Shown: piece after piece, positions 10,981 through 21,278 of the stretch
How the letters are laid out: the number at the start of each line of letters is the position of its first letter
Position numbering within the stretch: the first letter of the stretch is position 1
Source: Sequoia sempervirens
Taxonomy: Eukaryota > Streptophyta > Pinopsida > Cupressales > Cupressaceae
Direction: 5' to 3'
NCBI GenBank assembly: GCA_007258455.2
Contig: VDFB02254929.1
Span: forward strand, 124,001-188,000
Length of the DNA: 64,000 nucleotides
Made by a program: the position numbers and the translations under genes
The notes under the pieces: model-generated
The model's database searches: none
Told to the model about the DNA's origin: nothing
Seen by the model: the letters and a program-made list of their open reading frames with translations, nothing else

Positions 10981-11121
10981 CATATATTTCTTTGAGAAAG
11001 AGAAATATGAGGTGAAAGCCCTTGTAGTGTATATTTCTCTAAGACGGAGAAATATGAGGTGAAAGCCCTTGTAGTGTGTATTTCTCTGAGATGGAGAAAT
11101 ATGAGGTTAAAGCCCTTGTAC
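10981..11121 (+). repeat. Three copies of a 47-bp tandem repeat
   Basis: The phrase gaaatatgaggtgaaagccc starts at 11002, 11049 and 11096, giving an exact 47-bp period. Each unit also carries tatttctctgaga.g. just before it. The array lies upstream of the 3' LTR in the untranslated part of the element. Confidence 0.85.
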
Positions 11122-11257
11122 AGATCACATCTCTGAGACTGAGTTGTGATTCCCACAATTGGGCATAGCCATTGTGGACGTCATGTTGAGAGAGTCCATG
11201 ACAAGACATGATACCCTTGAGTGGGACTCAAGAAAGACTTTGCTATACCTCCCTAGC

Positions 11258-11267
11258 TAAGAGGGAG
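11258..11267 (+). promoter_or_regulatory. Polypurine tract
   Basis: aagagggag lies directly against the 3' LTR start (TGTTGATG at 11268), the expected primer site for plus-strand synthesis. Confidence 0.8.
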
Positions 11268-11725
11268 TGTTGATGTTTTGGTAGCTTCGGGAGGTAAGCC
11301 AAAAGCTGGGTCGGCTCTAGAGAAAGTCTAGTTAGAATTAATCATATATTTTGCTGAGTTGGCCACATCACAAAGCAAGAATTATATTGGGTGGACTTGT
11401 ATAAATAGAGGGAGGATGCTTCTCATTCAACACACATTCAAGTCATTTGCCATTCCTTGCTCAAGAAGAAGGTTCGCTGCTCAAAAGGAGGATTACAATT
11501 GCTCATAAGTTTGCACTACTTCAGTGCTGGGTCATATTTTGTACTCTGCCTAACTTGGCTGATTCTCAAGTGCTAGTTTAGCACCGTTGTATTTGATCTT
11601 TTATTAGTACAAACATTGTTGGGTTTTTCTCCCTCGAGTAGGAGGGTTTTCCCAAGATAAATTTTGTGTTCTCTATTATGAGTTTATTTCTTGCTTATTG
11701 TTCATGTCTAATCTAAAAATTAACA
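11268..11725 (+). repeat. 3' LTR of the non-autonomous Copia
   Basis: 458 bp, TGTTGATG...ATTAACA, collinear with 8166-8623 without gaps. It has tataaatag near 11400. The Helitron frame resumes after the duplicated GTTGT. Confidence 0.9.
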
Positions 11726-11730
11726 GTTGT

Positions 11731-12540
11731 TACTTTGGATAAGGTATTCAGACAAGAAGGCGAAGGTGAGGATCAATAAAGGTTTCGCCAACTACTCACA
11801 AATATTAGAGATGCACATCCAACAATCGATGACTGAAAATTATTGATGACAAGGACAATGTTTCATTACATCTAACAGTTTGGAAAGAGTTTGATAACAA
11901 TATCCATCTATTTGCAACAAATGATAATGTACATAACCATAATAGGAAAAAATTATATTCATTAAGAAGATCGATAACCCATAGCATTGCAACTAAAGAA
12001 GGTAGTACAAATCTAGCAGGAGGTCAAAATGATGAATTAGATGTTGAATTATTAATTGCGAAGGATGCAAGAGTCATGTTAACCTCTAATCTATGGATAG
12101 AAGCAGGCCTTGTAAATGGAGCTTTAGGATACATTCGAAATATCAGATACAAACTTGGAAGTGTCCCACTAGATCCACCAACATATGTCATGGTTGAATT
12201 TGATAATTACTTAGGAATGCCATTTGAAGATGCATCTCCAAATACAATTCCAATTGCACCAATACAAAGGGGGTGCACACATCAATTGCCATTACGATTA
12301 ACTTGAGCACTAACAATCCACAAAATACAAAGATTGATTCTTTCTAAGGCAACAATTGATATAGGACCAAGAGAAAGAGTGGGATTAACATTTGTTGTTA
12401 TTTCACGTGTTAAATCCTTGGATGGACTCAGAATCTCACCACCATTTTCATACACTCGTTATGAAAAAATGAAAATAGGGAAACAACTCACCAAAAGGAG
12501 AGTTGAGGAAGAAAGACTCAAATCTTTGGAAATACAATAA
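11731..12540 (+). pseudogene. Helitron PIF1-like helicase, C-terminal part
   Basis: After the Copia element the reading resumes as TLDKVFRQEGEGEDQ, RFRQLLTNIRDAHPTIDD and KLLMTR, with TAA, TGA and TAA interruptions. It then runs clean as DARVMLTSNLWIEAGLVNGA, YVMVEFDNYLGMPFEDASPN, IPIAPIQRGCTHQLPLRLT, stop (tryptophan expected), ALTIHKIQRLILSKATIDIG, FVVISRVKSLDGLRI and KMKIGKQLTKRRVEEERLKS, ending at TAA 12538. These are helicase motifs V and VI of the PIF1/Helitron family. Several stops match C-to-T or G-to-A changes of CAA, TGG or CAG codons. Confidence 0.9.
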
Positions 12541-12896
12541 GTTTATGTAATGTATACATTATTAGATATCATTCTTCTATTACACTCTAATTATATAGCA
12601 TGGAGATTATAATTTTGGTTTAATATGAAATGTCTCTTTCAATATTTGCAAAGGATAAAAATACTTTATTCAAACACAATAAAAACATGCTAAAGTAATA
12701 TTTTACATACCGCACTGTGGATGCTACTAGCATAGATATCTTAAATATGCCGAGAGATATCAGTCTTGAAGCGCCTATCTATTCTCAAAAACAATTTAAC
12801 TATAGGCACCTCGAGACTGATATCTCTCTACATATTTTAGATAGATGTATTTAAGATACCTATGCTGAATATAAGGTTTACAATGTTTTTGTTTTT
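12541..12896. other. AT-rich stretch after the Helitron gene, holding one foldback
   Basis: Probably the 3' flank of the Helitron. No canonical short hairpin followed by CTRR was identified with confidence. The notable structure is the inverted repeat annotated at 12730-12865. Confidence 0.5.
12730..12865. repeat. Imperfect foldback with about 50-bp arms
   Basis: Left arm 12730-12778 (gcatagatatcttaaatatg...gcgcctat) and right arm 12802-12865 (ataggcacctcgagactgat...gcctatgc-like end) pair over most of their length. The right arm holds about 15 extra bases. The loop is about 23 bases. It may be a MITE or the decayed 3' terminal structure of the Helitron. Confidence 0.65.
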
Positions 12897-13334
12897 TCAA
12901 AAATGTTTTTGTTCGACAAGCGAGAGATTTGTTGGGAAAATGTGTCTCAACCTTGCAAGTTTCAGGCCTTCCACCAGACTTATGGATTCTTCTTTGTTCT
13001 TGCTATCTGGGCCCAACTTAATTGACTGAGCATGAATACATAAGCATATGGGGCATTGGAGAATGCTACTTGTCCTCAAGGGGCCAGGGTTGCTTTTGGA
13101 AACTCCATCATAGTTCAGGTTCATTAAGTTAGTAGTACGGCTTTCAATTAATAACTCTAATGCTTTTATTGTCCTTACGACATTCTGCATTATGGGTGGG
13201 CTGATGTCCAACATTATCCATAAGAATATGCCTTGGAGGATTTCCAAGAAATGGAGGACAAGACATTGAACCAATGAACGCTTATTTCTTGTGTCTAACA
13301 ATAAATTGTGCTTGCTGGAAGAGTGACATATCAA
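12897..13334 (-). pseudogene. LINE-type RNase H remnant
   Basis: The minus-strand frame includes ALELLIESRTTNLMNLNYDGVS, then KSNPGP and a long diverged middle, then KEESISLVEGLKLA. The pattern [NF]DG[AV]S+GNPGP followed by ..EAE...L.EGLKLA is that of the RNase H domain at the end of plant LINE ORF2: the first catalytic aspartate in YDGVS, and the glutamate segment as KEES. No reverse transcriptase is next to it, so it is an isolated, 5'-truncated relic. Confidence 0.6.
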
Positions 13335-14399
13335 CTAACAAGACTGTATTTCCTATATAATATGATTGGCTTTGCTGGGATTACCCAGCTGTTTTCAAGC
13401 TTTTTCTTTTTCTGACTCTATGGTATGTCAGCTCATAATTGCCAACATGAATTTTAATTTCGAAAGCTCTTCTTAGGGTTCAGGGGTATTCTATTGAGTT
13501 GCCGATGTTCTAAGCTTTATTACATCGAAGGCGTGCCCCTATTTGAGTTCCCGGAACTCAATTTGTCTGCAAACGGCTGAAAAGCCCCATGAGGCTTTGC
13601 AAGGGGGTGAAAGGAATCTCAGCCGTTCATCATTTTTTGCCAAATTTTCAGCTGTTTTTAGCTGTGTTTTACTGCTTTCCTCACCGCAATTGGCTTCCAC
13701 TCCTCCAAACTCTTCCTTGCGTATTGACCTAGATCCATGCCTAACTTGTTTTTCTTTCTCTCTAGTCTGACCATTGGTAAAGCGCGTAATTTTTGTCCAT
13801 TTTTTTCTGCCAGTCGAAGATATTAGACATTTCATACCGCGAAAGTTGGGTCACTGTCCCTGGAGTCAAGGGGTGTTTCTCTCTGATTGGTTCATGTAAC
13901 TTTATGTCTTAACCAGCTTTTCGCAAGTGGATGATATACAAATTATTTATCACTACAATGCTTGCGACTTGCTTTTTTCAGCAAAAGTGGAGTCCTGACC
14001 AACGATGTTTTCTCTGACTGTCATATGTAATCTTTATGTCTTTGATTAATAGAATAGTTAATATATAAATAATAATAATATAATAGTTAATATATTATTC
14101 TATAATAAAAAAATAACTTAAAATTAATAATAATATTAAAATCATTTTCTAAATGATCTATCAATTGATCTTATTTACTACACAAATGTGTGCAAAAAAT
14201 AAACCAATTTTTTCCTAATTGACCTTTCACACCTCTTCAGCGTACCTATTGCACAAGGTGCCATAGCTAGTTTAGTTAATTGGAATTCTACCATGATTTT
14301 ATATCTGACTTGAGGGGGATAAGAACTATAGTAATTTGAGTTCAGTTTATTTACATATTTATTTGCTTTTTTTTGGAAATTTTTTTCAATTACACTTAG
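13335..14399. other. No recognised feature; presumed intron or spacer
   Basis: Short frames near 13540-13835 on both strands overlap and match nothing I know. 14040-14140 is AT-rich. The last 60 bases before 14400 (tttgcttttttttggaaatttttttcaattacacttag) form a good polypyrimidine tract plus AG acceptor, so at least the right end of this block behaves like an intron. Confidence 0.5.
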
Positions 14400-14601
14400 T
14401 AAGTTTTTGGATTCTGATTGTTTTCATGTTCTTTTTTCTGATGAGGGTCAGCACTTTTTTTCCAAAGCACAAGTAATTGACTACCAGAAAAGCTATGATC
14501 TCAGTAAGTGCGATGATTTTCTCTGGGTGAGTAAAGATGAACTGCTGGAATATTTTGATACGGATGAAAAACTATATTTAAAGAAAATGCTGATCCATTA
14601 A
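14400..14601 (+). CDS. Last coding exon resembling mitochondrial ribosomal protein mL46
   Basis: The exon follows an AG acceptor at 14398-14399 and reads KFLDSDCFHVLFSDEGQHFF, SKAQVIDYQKSYDLSKCDDF and LWVSKDELLEYFDTDEKLYL, ending KKMLIH at TAA 14599-14601. The text FFxK.xVI..xYDxSKCxDFxWVxKDELLEYF and the terminal K-M-I close to the stop match what I know of the C-terminal end of plant mL46 (MRPL46, Nudix-like large-subunit protein of the mitochondrial ribosome). It has no internal stop, unlike every transposon around it. Upstream exons are not visible within the next 1.5 kb and could lie far away in a long-intron gene. It may equally be a captured or orphan exon. The entry frame is split (phase 1 after one base). 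Confidence 0.6.
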
Positions 14602-15500
14602 ATTCATATCAAAGGTAAGAAATCACTGATGCTTTCCAAAAATGTTTTTGTTTTTTCATATATATTTTCTAGCTTCTAAGGTCCTCGGAGATATGGGTTC
14701 AGGCATCCCTATTTTTACGTGCTACATATTTATATGCATGTCATAACACTGGGTGGGAGATAAATATCATTCGGTGGGCTGCATGGCACATCAAAAGAAT
14801 AATGCCCTTTCAAACGTGTTTTGTCTGAATAACAGCAACATCACATAATGCTGGGTAGTGTTGAAATGTGTGCAGGCATCCCGTCTGATGATATTTATCT
14901 TTGTCCTTAGCATTAAGTTAATGAAGATTGCTAGCAGGTTATTATATTGTAGGTTCTGACATAATAAAATGACTTAAAAGTTTTTTCTTTACATGTGCTT
15001 TGCTCTGTTGTAGGTTTACATGATATAAAATTTCTCGAGTGAACCAAAACCCAATTCAGAGTGAGGATGATTGGTGTCCTAATTGTATGGCAAACTCAAT
15101 TTGAGAATATGCCTTGATTTGAAGCTTTGGCAGTTTTGGTGTATTTTTGTTGTTCTTGGGAATGCCAAAATGGTGTTTGTAAACACACAGAAAACTCCAT
15201 CAATTTTGAACTATTAGCCTTTTCTTGTATTCATACAAATAGACAAGAGCTCATTGTATAAACAATTTGTAAGATCTCATTAATATATGCCTCATTAACA
15301 TATGAACTCTTGCTCCCTATGAGGAAAGGGCTAACTCTCCCCACTTGGACTATGGCTAGGTGACTACCTATGAATGTCGGGTTTCAATATAATATCATGG
15401 TGAAACATATTTCCTTATTAACATTTTTTCCCTTGGAAAACAGAATGCTAAAATTAAGAGGGTTTATTATTTGTATGATTGAAATATCTATTTTTTTGTG
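14602..15500. other. Downstream of the exon; possible 3' UTR
   Basis: No coding frame. A donor-like aggtaag at 14634 and an acceptor-like ttgctctgttgtag ending near 15013 could frame an intron in the 3' UTR. The text to about 15240 is mixed, unlike transposon sequence elsewhere. This is inference from position only. Confidence 0.3.
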
Positions 15501-15519
15501 TCCCAAATATAAATCAGAA

Positions 15520-16491
15520 CACAAAACTGTGTTCCAAAGAAGTTTTTAGTTTATTTGTTTAAATGTCAAAAGTTTTTTGAAGTATTAAATTGGAGAAGAA
15601 AGTTAAAATTAATCAAACTGACCACAATAGGAGGGGCTCAAAATAACAAAGGCAGCGATCCTCTTATTAATTAAAGACAACAGTCAAAAAAAAGAGAGGC
15701 AGCGATTAACTTTTTAAAGGACATCCATTTGAATAAGACACATCTCCTACAAAAAGACACATCCCTTGAATGGTATAAATAGAGGTTGAAAGTGGAATCA
15801 AAAGCAACATTTTTCAATGAATATTTTTTGAGTAATAAATAAAAGGAGAGCAGAAAATGAAAAGTAAATCAGATTTATATTGAAGATATTTTGAGTGATG
15901 AAGAAATAGAATTATGCTAGTAAAAGATGAAATAATGATATTCAAATTTAGGAAGATACGTGAATTTGAATCAGATTTATAAGAATTGTGAAAAGAGCTA
16001 GAATTTGAATCAGATTTGTGAAGATTGAAAAGATTTAGAGTTTTCAGACTTGCGAGATTGTGAAAAATTTAGAGATAAGTCAAATTTGTGTGAAGAAGAG
16101 TTTCATATCAGCATTTGAAGATCTAATAGGTTGTAGCCTCTTGTTCAGTTGGAGCTTAGTTTGTGTGAAAAGGTTGAAATTTGTGTTGGGAGAAGCCTCC
16201 AATAGGTTGGAGGCTTTTTTTTTGTCAAGTAGAGATTGGAGTCTCTAGTAGGTTGGAGCCTACAAGAAAAATAAGACATTTATATATATAAGCAAAATTG
16301 TACCATGGTTTTCTCCCGAAAGGGTTTCCATGTAAAATGTGTGTTTCATTGTGTACTTAATTGCTAAATCTTGCATATGTGTAGCTGAAGTAGTTGTTTA
16401 ATTTGAAAAGTAAAGATTTGTTAGATACTAATTCACACCCCCCACGCCCCCTCCTCCCCCGCACCCTCTCATTATCACTTTGTGCTCAACA
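15520..16491 (+). repeat. 5' LTR of a Copia element (left limit uncertain)
   Basis: The right end is firm: ...gtgctcaaca at 16491, followed by a primer-binding site. The left end is not resolved. A TATA box (tataaatag, 15774-15782) lies inside, and the hairpin-like ctcccgaaagggtttccatgtaaa near 16311-16335 matches the R region of the other Copia LTRs here. The LTR holds internal repeats: agaatttgaatcagattt near 15958 and 16000, and variants of aataggttgnagcct at 16124, 16200 and 16245. Confidence 0.6.
15774..15782 (+). promoter_or_regulatory. TATA box of the Copia LTR
   Basis: tataaatag sits about 720 bp before the LTR end, downstream of an A-rich stretch. This is the expected promoter arrangement for a plant LTR, though activity is unknown. 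Confidence 0.5.
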
Positions 16492-16493
16492 AT

Positions 16494-16506
16494 TAGTATC
16501 AAAGCC
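16494..16506 (+). promoter_or_regulatory. Primer-binding site, degenerate
   Basis: tagtatcaaagcc follows the LTR end after two bases. It matches the initiator tRNA-Met type site tggtatcagagcc at all but two positions. Confidence 0.7.
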
Positions 16507-16559
16507 GGTTCCTTCAAATATAGCTTAACAGCTAGAAGGTAGATTTGAGAAGAGCACTA

Positions 16560-17960
16560 ATGGATGAACAAGAATTTTATGGATTCTCATCAAATAGGGC
16601 ACCATTGTTTGGTAGAACTAATTATGCTTTTTGGAGCTTAAGAATGAAGACATATCTTAGTGCTTTGGGATATGACTTTTGACAATGTGTGGAAGATGGA
16701 TATACTATACCTACAACTCAACTTGTAGACAAAGATGCTAAAAGAGAAAGTGAAAACAATTCAAAAGCTATGAATGCCATATTGTGTGGATTATCATAAA
16801 CTAAATTCATAGAGGTGATGCATTGTAAAACTGCAAAGGAAATATGGGATAAGCTAAAAGGCATTTATGAAGGGGATGATAAAGTGAAAAAGGCTAAGCT
16901 TCAAACTCACAAGGCAAGATTTGAAAGCCTCAAAATGAGAGAAGAGAACATAGCCGAATACTTTATTTGAGTCGATGAAATTGTTAATGGGACTTGGTGA
17001 AACAATCAAAGAAGCAATTGTTGTAAGAAAAATCTTGAGATATTTACCCATGAAATTTGATTCTAAAATCTTCGCAATTGAAGAAATGAAAGACTTTGAT
17101 AATTTCACCAAGGATGAGTTGCATGACACTCTAATTGCCTATGAAATGAGGATTGAAGATAAACCATTAAAGAGAGAGGTAGCTTTCAAGGTAGCTCAAA
17201 GAGGAAAGGCCAAAATATATGAACCTAATGATGAAATTGGTGAGATCGACGAAGAAGAAGCTCACTTCATAAGGAGGCCAAAGAAGGGAGTAGGTAAGTA
17301 TCCATGCAAGTCTTCTATTTTATGTTATAATTGTGTAGACTATGACATTTTGCTTCTAAGTGTTTGCAGGGGATGATGGAAAACAATGACAATGAAGCAA
17401 ACTACATTATGTACAAAGGAAGACGATATCAACAACCGAGGAAGAGCTATTATCAAAACCAATTTGAGAGAAGCAATAACTTCCAGAGGCAAAATAGAAG
17501 TCTTTACTCTAATGAATATGATGATGGATCAGAAGAAAGTGATGATGAATTCTATGGTGATCAAGAAGAGATATTATTCATGGCTATAGAGGTCAAGGAT
17601 AACTTTGAGAATCAGGAGGATAAAAATGAAGTGGAAGATAAGAAGAATGAGGTTGATGAAGAAGTGGATCTTGAGGAAGAAATTTATCTTGCATATAACA
17701 AGATTCATTCACTTAAAAGAAGAAATGCATGTTTAAAATCAAAAATTCAAGAGGAAAGTGAATCTAAAGAAAAAGTATAAAAAGATCTTGAAAATTTTGA
17801 GAAGACAATCATGGATGTAAAAATACAATATGAAGAAGCAAAAAGGAATGAAGAATCCAAGAAAATCATCCTAGATCTGAAAATTAAGTGTGAAGAGGCA
17901 AAAAGAATCGAAGATGGAATAAAAAGCAAGTTAAAGGAAAGGGAAGAAAGTTGTGAAAAT
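16560..17960 (+). pseudogene. Copia gag (capsid) with zinc knuckle, broken
   Basis: ATG 16560 opens MDEQEFYGFSSNRAPLFGRT, then NYAFWSLRMKTYLSALG, the usual Copia gag start. TGA near 16680, TAA near 16797 and a frameshift near 16970 break it. The second frame gives RKILRYLPMKFDSKIFAIEE and TKDELHDTLIAYEMR (UBN2/gag core). The zinc knuckle begins CYNC at about 17328, but a frameshift scrambles its second half before the text resumes at 17364 (LQGMMENNDNEA-type). A charged, glutamate-rich coiled-coil tail (LEEEIYLAYNKIHSLKRRNA) runs to about 17960, past a TAA at 17778. Confidence 0.85.
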
Positions 17961-18214
17961 TAGAATATGAGATTGTATCACTAAGGAAGGAGTTGGAAAA
18001 GACCGTGGTGCGATTGAATTGAGAATTGAAGCATGTGAAAAGTTCTTTTTTTTTGGATAAGATCATAAATGCCCAAAAGCCCACATGTGACAAGAGTGGG
18101 GTTGGATTTGAAGAAGGCCAAAGTTCAAAAATGAATTAGTCATCTAAAGAGGCAAATAAAGAAAACCGGAAAACCTACTCACAAATGGTTCAAAACTCCG
18201 TCAAAAGTGAAACC

Positions 18215-18335
18215 TACAAAAATGAAGAGAATCATTGGCAAACCATAAGAGGACCATTATGAAAATCAATGGCAAACCATGAAGAGAATGAATGACAAAC
18301 CATGAAGAGAATCAATAGCAAACCATGGAGACAAG
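18215..18335 (+). repeat. About 27-bp repeats in gag tail
   Basis: Four imperfect units of gaagagaatcaatggcaaaccat follow one another, with a period of 27 to 30 bp. They explain a repeated NHEEN.WQT-like reading in the broken gag. Confidence 0.55.
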
Positions 18336-18945
18336 TACATGCAAACATGTTCTATCCTTCTTTCCAAGGCTATTGTTTTGTTTCTAATCAATTTGGGGAT
18401 AAGGCAATAAATTGTAGATTGAATATAAGTATAGACATAGAACTATGAATTATGGAGCACATGTTAGAGCTAACCCTATTGGAAAAAAGATTGGAAGGTT
18501 TGGGATGATGAACAAAAATATCAACTCATTTTCCCCGCTCATTAATCTTAACATAATATGCCATAAGTGGAATAATTTTGGACATTCGACAAAGTTTGGC
18601 AAAAACAATTTCTTGGTACCTCCTAAGCAAAAAAAGGAGGTAGAACAAAGAGAAGAAAGTTCAATATGGAAGAAGAGAGAAAAATCCATGATAGTTCAAA
18701 CAACCCTACATGCTAGAAATGAAAGTGATCAATTGTATATAGATAGTTGGTGTTCAAGACATATGACAGGTGATAAAAGCAAGTTCATCACTTTAAAAAG
18801 AGTCAATGGTGGAATCGTAAGATTTGGTGATAATGCATAGACATGAATTTCAAGAAGAGGATCCCTTAGTTTGGATAATGGGAGAACAAGAACAAAGAAT
18901 GTACTATATGTGGAAGGATTGAAGCATAACCTATTAAGTGTGAGT
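18336..18945 (+). pseudogene. Copia second and third zinc knuckles and protease
   Basis: Two further CCHC-like motifs are legible: YPSFQGYCFVSNQFGDKAIN ending in C (second cysteine and histidine lost), and ICHKWNNFGHSTKFG (two cysteines lost). Then comes the protease start LYIDSWCSRHMTGDKSKFIT, where the catalytic D-S-G has become D-S-W, followed by FGDNA and a TAG at 18838, and then VLYVEGLKHNLLSV. Together with the knuckle at 17328 this gag once had three CCHC motifs. Confidence 0.75.
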
Positions 18946-19915
18946 TAGTTGTGCGACCAAGGGCACATCCTCACATTTCACACCAAAGGTTGTGAGATAC
19001 ATAAGGAAGTGAGGCAAGTTGCAAAAGCCAACCGAATAGGAAATAATCTTTATGTTCTAAGTGACATCCAAGGTGAGAAATGTTATATGGGAAAAGAAGA
19101 TGAGAGTTGGTTGTGGCATAAAAGAATGGGGCATCTAAACTTTGACAACCTTGTCAAAATTAGTCAAAGAGAAGCAGTGATAGATATGCCTATGATATCA
19201 AAACTTGCAAATACCATTTGCAAGCAATGCCAATTGGGTTAGCAAACTAGAGCAAGTTTTAAATCAAAAGAGTACTTTGCATCACAACCCCTAGACCTTA
19301 TTCACACAAACTTGTGTGGACCCACTAGGACAAGGAGTATACAAGGTGAAAGATACTTCTTGTTATTAATTGATTTTTTTCTAGAATGACATGGGTTACC
19401 TTTTGAAATTTTTTTTGAAGCATTGGAAAAATTTAAGATATTCAAAGCCTTAGTGGAAAATGAGACAAGTATGAGGATTAAATGTCTTAGATCATATAGA
19501 GGAGGTGAATTCACTACAAACAAATTTGAAGATTTTTGTGAGCAACATGGGATACAAAGACAATACTCCGCAGTAAGAACTCCACAACAAAATGGAGTTG
19601 TGGAAAGAAAGAATAGAATTGTTCAAGGAATGGATAGATGCATGATGAATGACTCCAAGGTTCCTAACATGTTTTCAAAAGATGTGGTGCACACAACAGT
19701 TTATATCCTTAATTGAGCCAAAATCAAAGTTGATCATAATAAGAGACCATATGAGTTATGAAAGGGAAGACCCGCATTCCTGAAATACTTAAAAGTGTTT
19801 GGAAGTCCTTGTTATATTAGAAGAGATGAAGAAGATTTAGGGAAGTTCGATGCAAGGGAAAATGAAGGAATATTTTTGGCTACTCTTCAAGGAGTAAAGC
19901 CTATATATGTTTCAA
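18946..19915 (+). pseudogene. Copia GAG-pre-integrase and integrase
   Basis: 18949-19242 gives the HHCC zinc-binding module: WLWHKRMGHLNFDNLVKIS and then CKQCQLG, followed by TAG. The core domain follows with LDLIHTNLCGPTRT (aspartate of the first D replaced by N), KCLRSYRGGEFTTNKFEDFC (second catalytic aspartate now Y) and RTPQQNGVVERKNRIVQGMD (glutamate present). The C-terminal YLKVFGSPCYIRRDEEDLGK is readable in another frame. Stops, a frameshift near 19380 and the lost acidic residues make it dead. Confidence 0.85.
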
Positions 19916-19922
19916 TAAGAGA

Positions 19923-21050
19923 TTGCATAAAATGGTTGAAAGCACAAGTTTGAAGATAAATGAGGAGAAAAACTATCAAGTTGAATCACAAGAAGATAAC
20001 TATCCTTATGAAGAAAGATACAAAGAAGATGTAGAAAAGAGAGAAGATGAAACAATTGAACCAAGCAACACAAAGGCACCATCTAAGTTTGTTCAAAGGA
20101 ACCATCCAAAAGATTTGATAATAGGAGATGATGGGATCACAACGACAAGAAGAATGGTTAGAGATCTGGAAACTAAAAATGTGGCACTGCTATCTATGAT
20201 TGAACCTAAAAACTTTAGAGAAGCAAGTGAAGATAAGAATTGGATAGAAGCTGTGAATGAAGAGTTTAATTAAATTGAGAAGAATGATACTTGGGAACTT
20301 GTCCCAAGACCCAAGGATACAAATGTTATTGGCACTAAGTGGGTGTTCATAAATAAGTTGAATGAAGATGGTCAGTTTATGAGAAACAAAGCAAGATTGG
20401 TATGTAAAGGGTATGCTCAAATAGAAGGTGTTGATTTTGAAGAGACTTTTGCTCCGCTTGCTAGGATGGAAGCTATAAGGATGTTCTTGGCTTATGCTAG
20501 TTTTAAGAACTTCAAAGTATACCAAATGGATGTTAAATTTTCCTTCCTGAATGAAGATCTAGAAGAAGTGTACATTGAACAACCAGAAGGGTTCTTACTA
20601 TCAGAAAATAAAGACTATGTATGTAGATTGAAGAAGGCACTTTATGGGTTGAAACAAGCACCCAGAGCATGGTATGCTTGACTTGACAAACATCTACAAC
20701 AACAAGGGTTGAAGAAGGGAGTTGTGGATAGTAACTTATATATTAAGATTGAAGGTAATGATCGGTTAATTGTGGTGGTCTATGTTGATGACACCATGTT
20801 TGGAGGAAATAATGACAACATATGTCAAGGATTTGCAATGGAGATGCAAAAGGAATCTGAAATGTCCATGCTAGGTGAGTTATCCTTCTTCCTTGGTTTG
20901 CAAATTTCACAATCAAAGAAGAGAATATTTATCTCACAAAACAAGTATGTAAAAGAGATGTTGACAAAGTTCAAAATGGAAGATTGTAATCTTGCAAGTA
21001 CCCCATGGTTACAAGATGTAAGTTAAGTAAAGATGACGAGTCACCTAAAG
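19923..21050 (+). pseudogene. Copia reverse transcriptase
   Basis: The acidic linker 19923-20273 leads after a TAA into the RVT_2 domain: [93 protein letters not shown], stop (arginine expected), then VVVYVDDTMFGGN with the YVDD active site and FFLGLQISQSKKRIFISQNK. It is one of the best-preserved parts of the element; in-frame stops are few. Confidence 0.9.
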
Positions 21051-21207
21051 CAAATTAAACACTTTATAAATCAATTATTGAAAGTATTTTATACTTAATT
21101 TCTTCAAGGCCAGATACTATGCAAGCAATTGGCATGGCAACAAGATTTTAAGCTGCACCAAAAGAAACACATGTTCAAGTAGTAAAATGGATACTTAAAT
21201 ACTTGTT
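21051..21207 (+). pseudogene. Start of Copia RNase H region, then truncation
   Basis: After a frame change the text gives YKSIIESILYLISSRPDTMQ and VQVVKWILKYL, the usual link to RNase H. At about 21207 it switches to unrelated sequence. RNase H, purine tract and 3' LTR are missing, so the element is 3'-truncated, probably by a deletion or a later insertion whose far end is lost. Confidence 0.75.
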
Positions 21208-21278
21208 CAAGCGACCCCTCTTGGCTGTCACTTGGGCTAGCTGCACTTGTAGCCCATCCATCTCTATGGTCCATTGGG

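Larger units (their letters stand above)
8166..11725 (+). mobile_element. Non-autonomous Copia-type LTR retrotransposon
   Basis: Complete element with LTRs of equal length (458 bp each), a primer-binding site directly after the 5' LTR, a purine tract before the 3' LTR and the 5-bp target duplication GTTGT at 8161-8165 and 11726-11730. By hand count the two LTRs differ at about 30 positions with no gaps (roughly 6 %). The 2.64-kb interior has no gag, protease or reverse transcriptase. It holds only a 30-codon integrase scrap (10063-10152), an A-tailed stretch of unknown origin and a 47-bp tandem repeat. It must have been mobilised in trans. Confidence 0.9.
2906..12540 (+). mobile_element. Decayed Helitron (Rep/PIF1-helicase type), split by two insertions
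   Basis: Four coding blocks in one orientation (2906-3728, 7238-7862, 7863-8165, 11731-12540) read in order as the N-terminal region and the helicase part of a plant Helitron protein. Removing the insertions at 3729-7232 and 8166-11725, plus one copy of each 5-bp target duplication, restores continuous reading, which shows they landed in one gene. The HUH Rep domain and the Walker A part of the helicase are missing between the second and third blocks. The copy is therefore internally deleted and cannot be autonomous. Element termini (5' TC, 3' hairpin plus CTRR) were not identified, so the limits given are only those of the coding remains. Confidence 0.85.

Noticed and set aside
8166..11725. 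Autonomous Copia element
   Set aside because: No gag, protease, reverse transcriptase or RNase H is legible between the LTRs; only about 30 codons of integrase remain.
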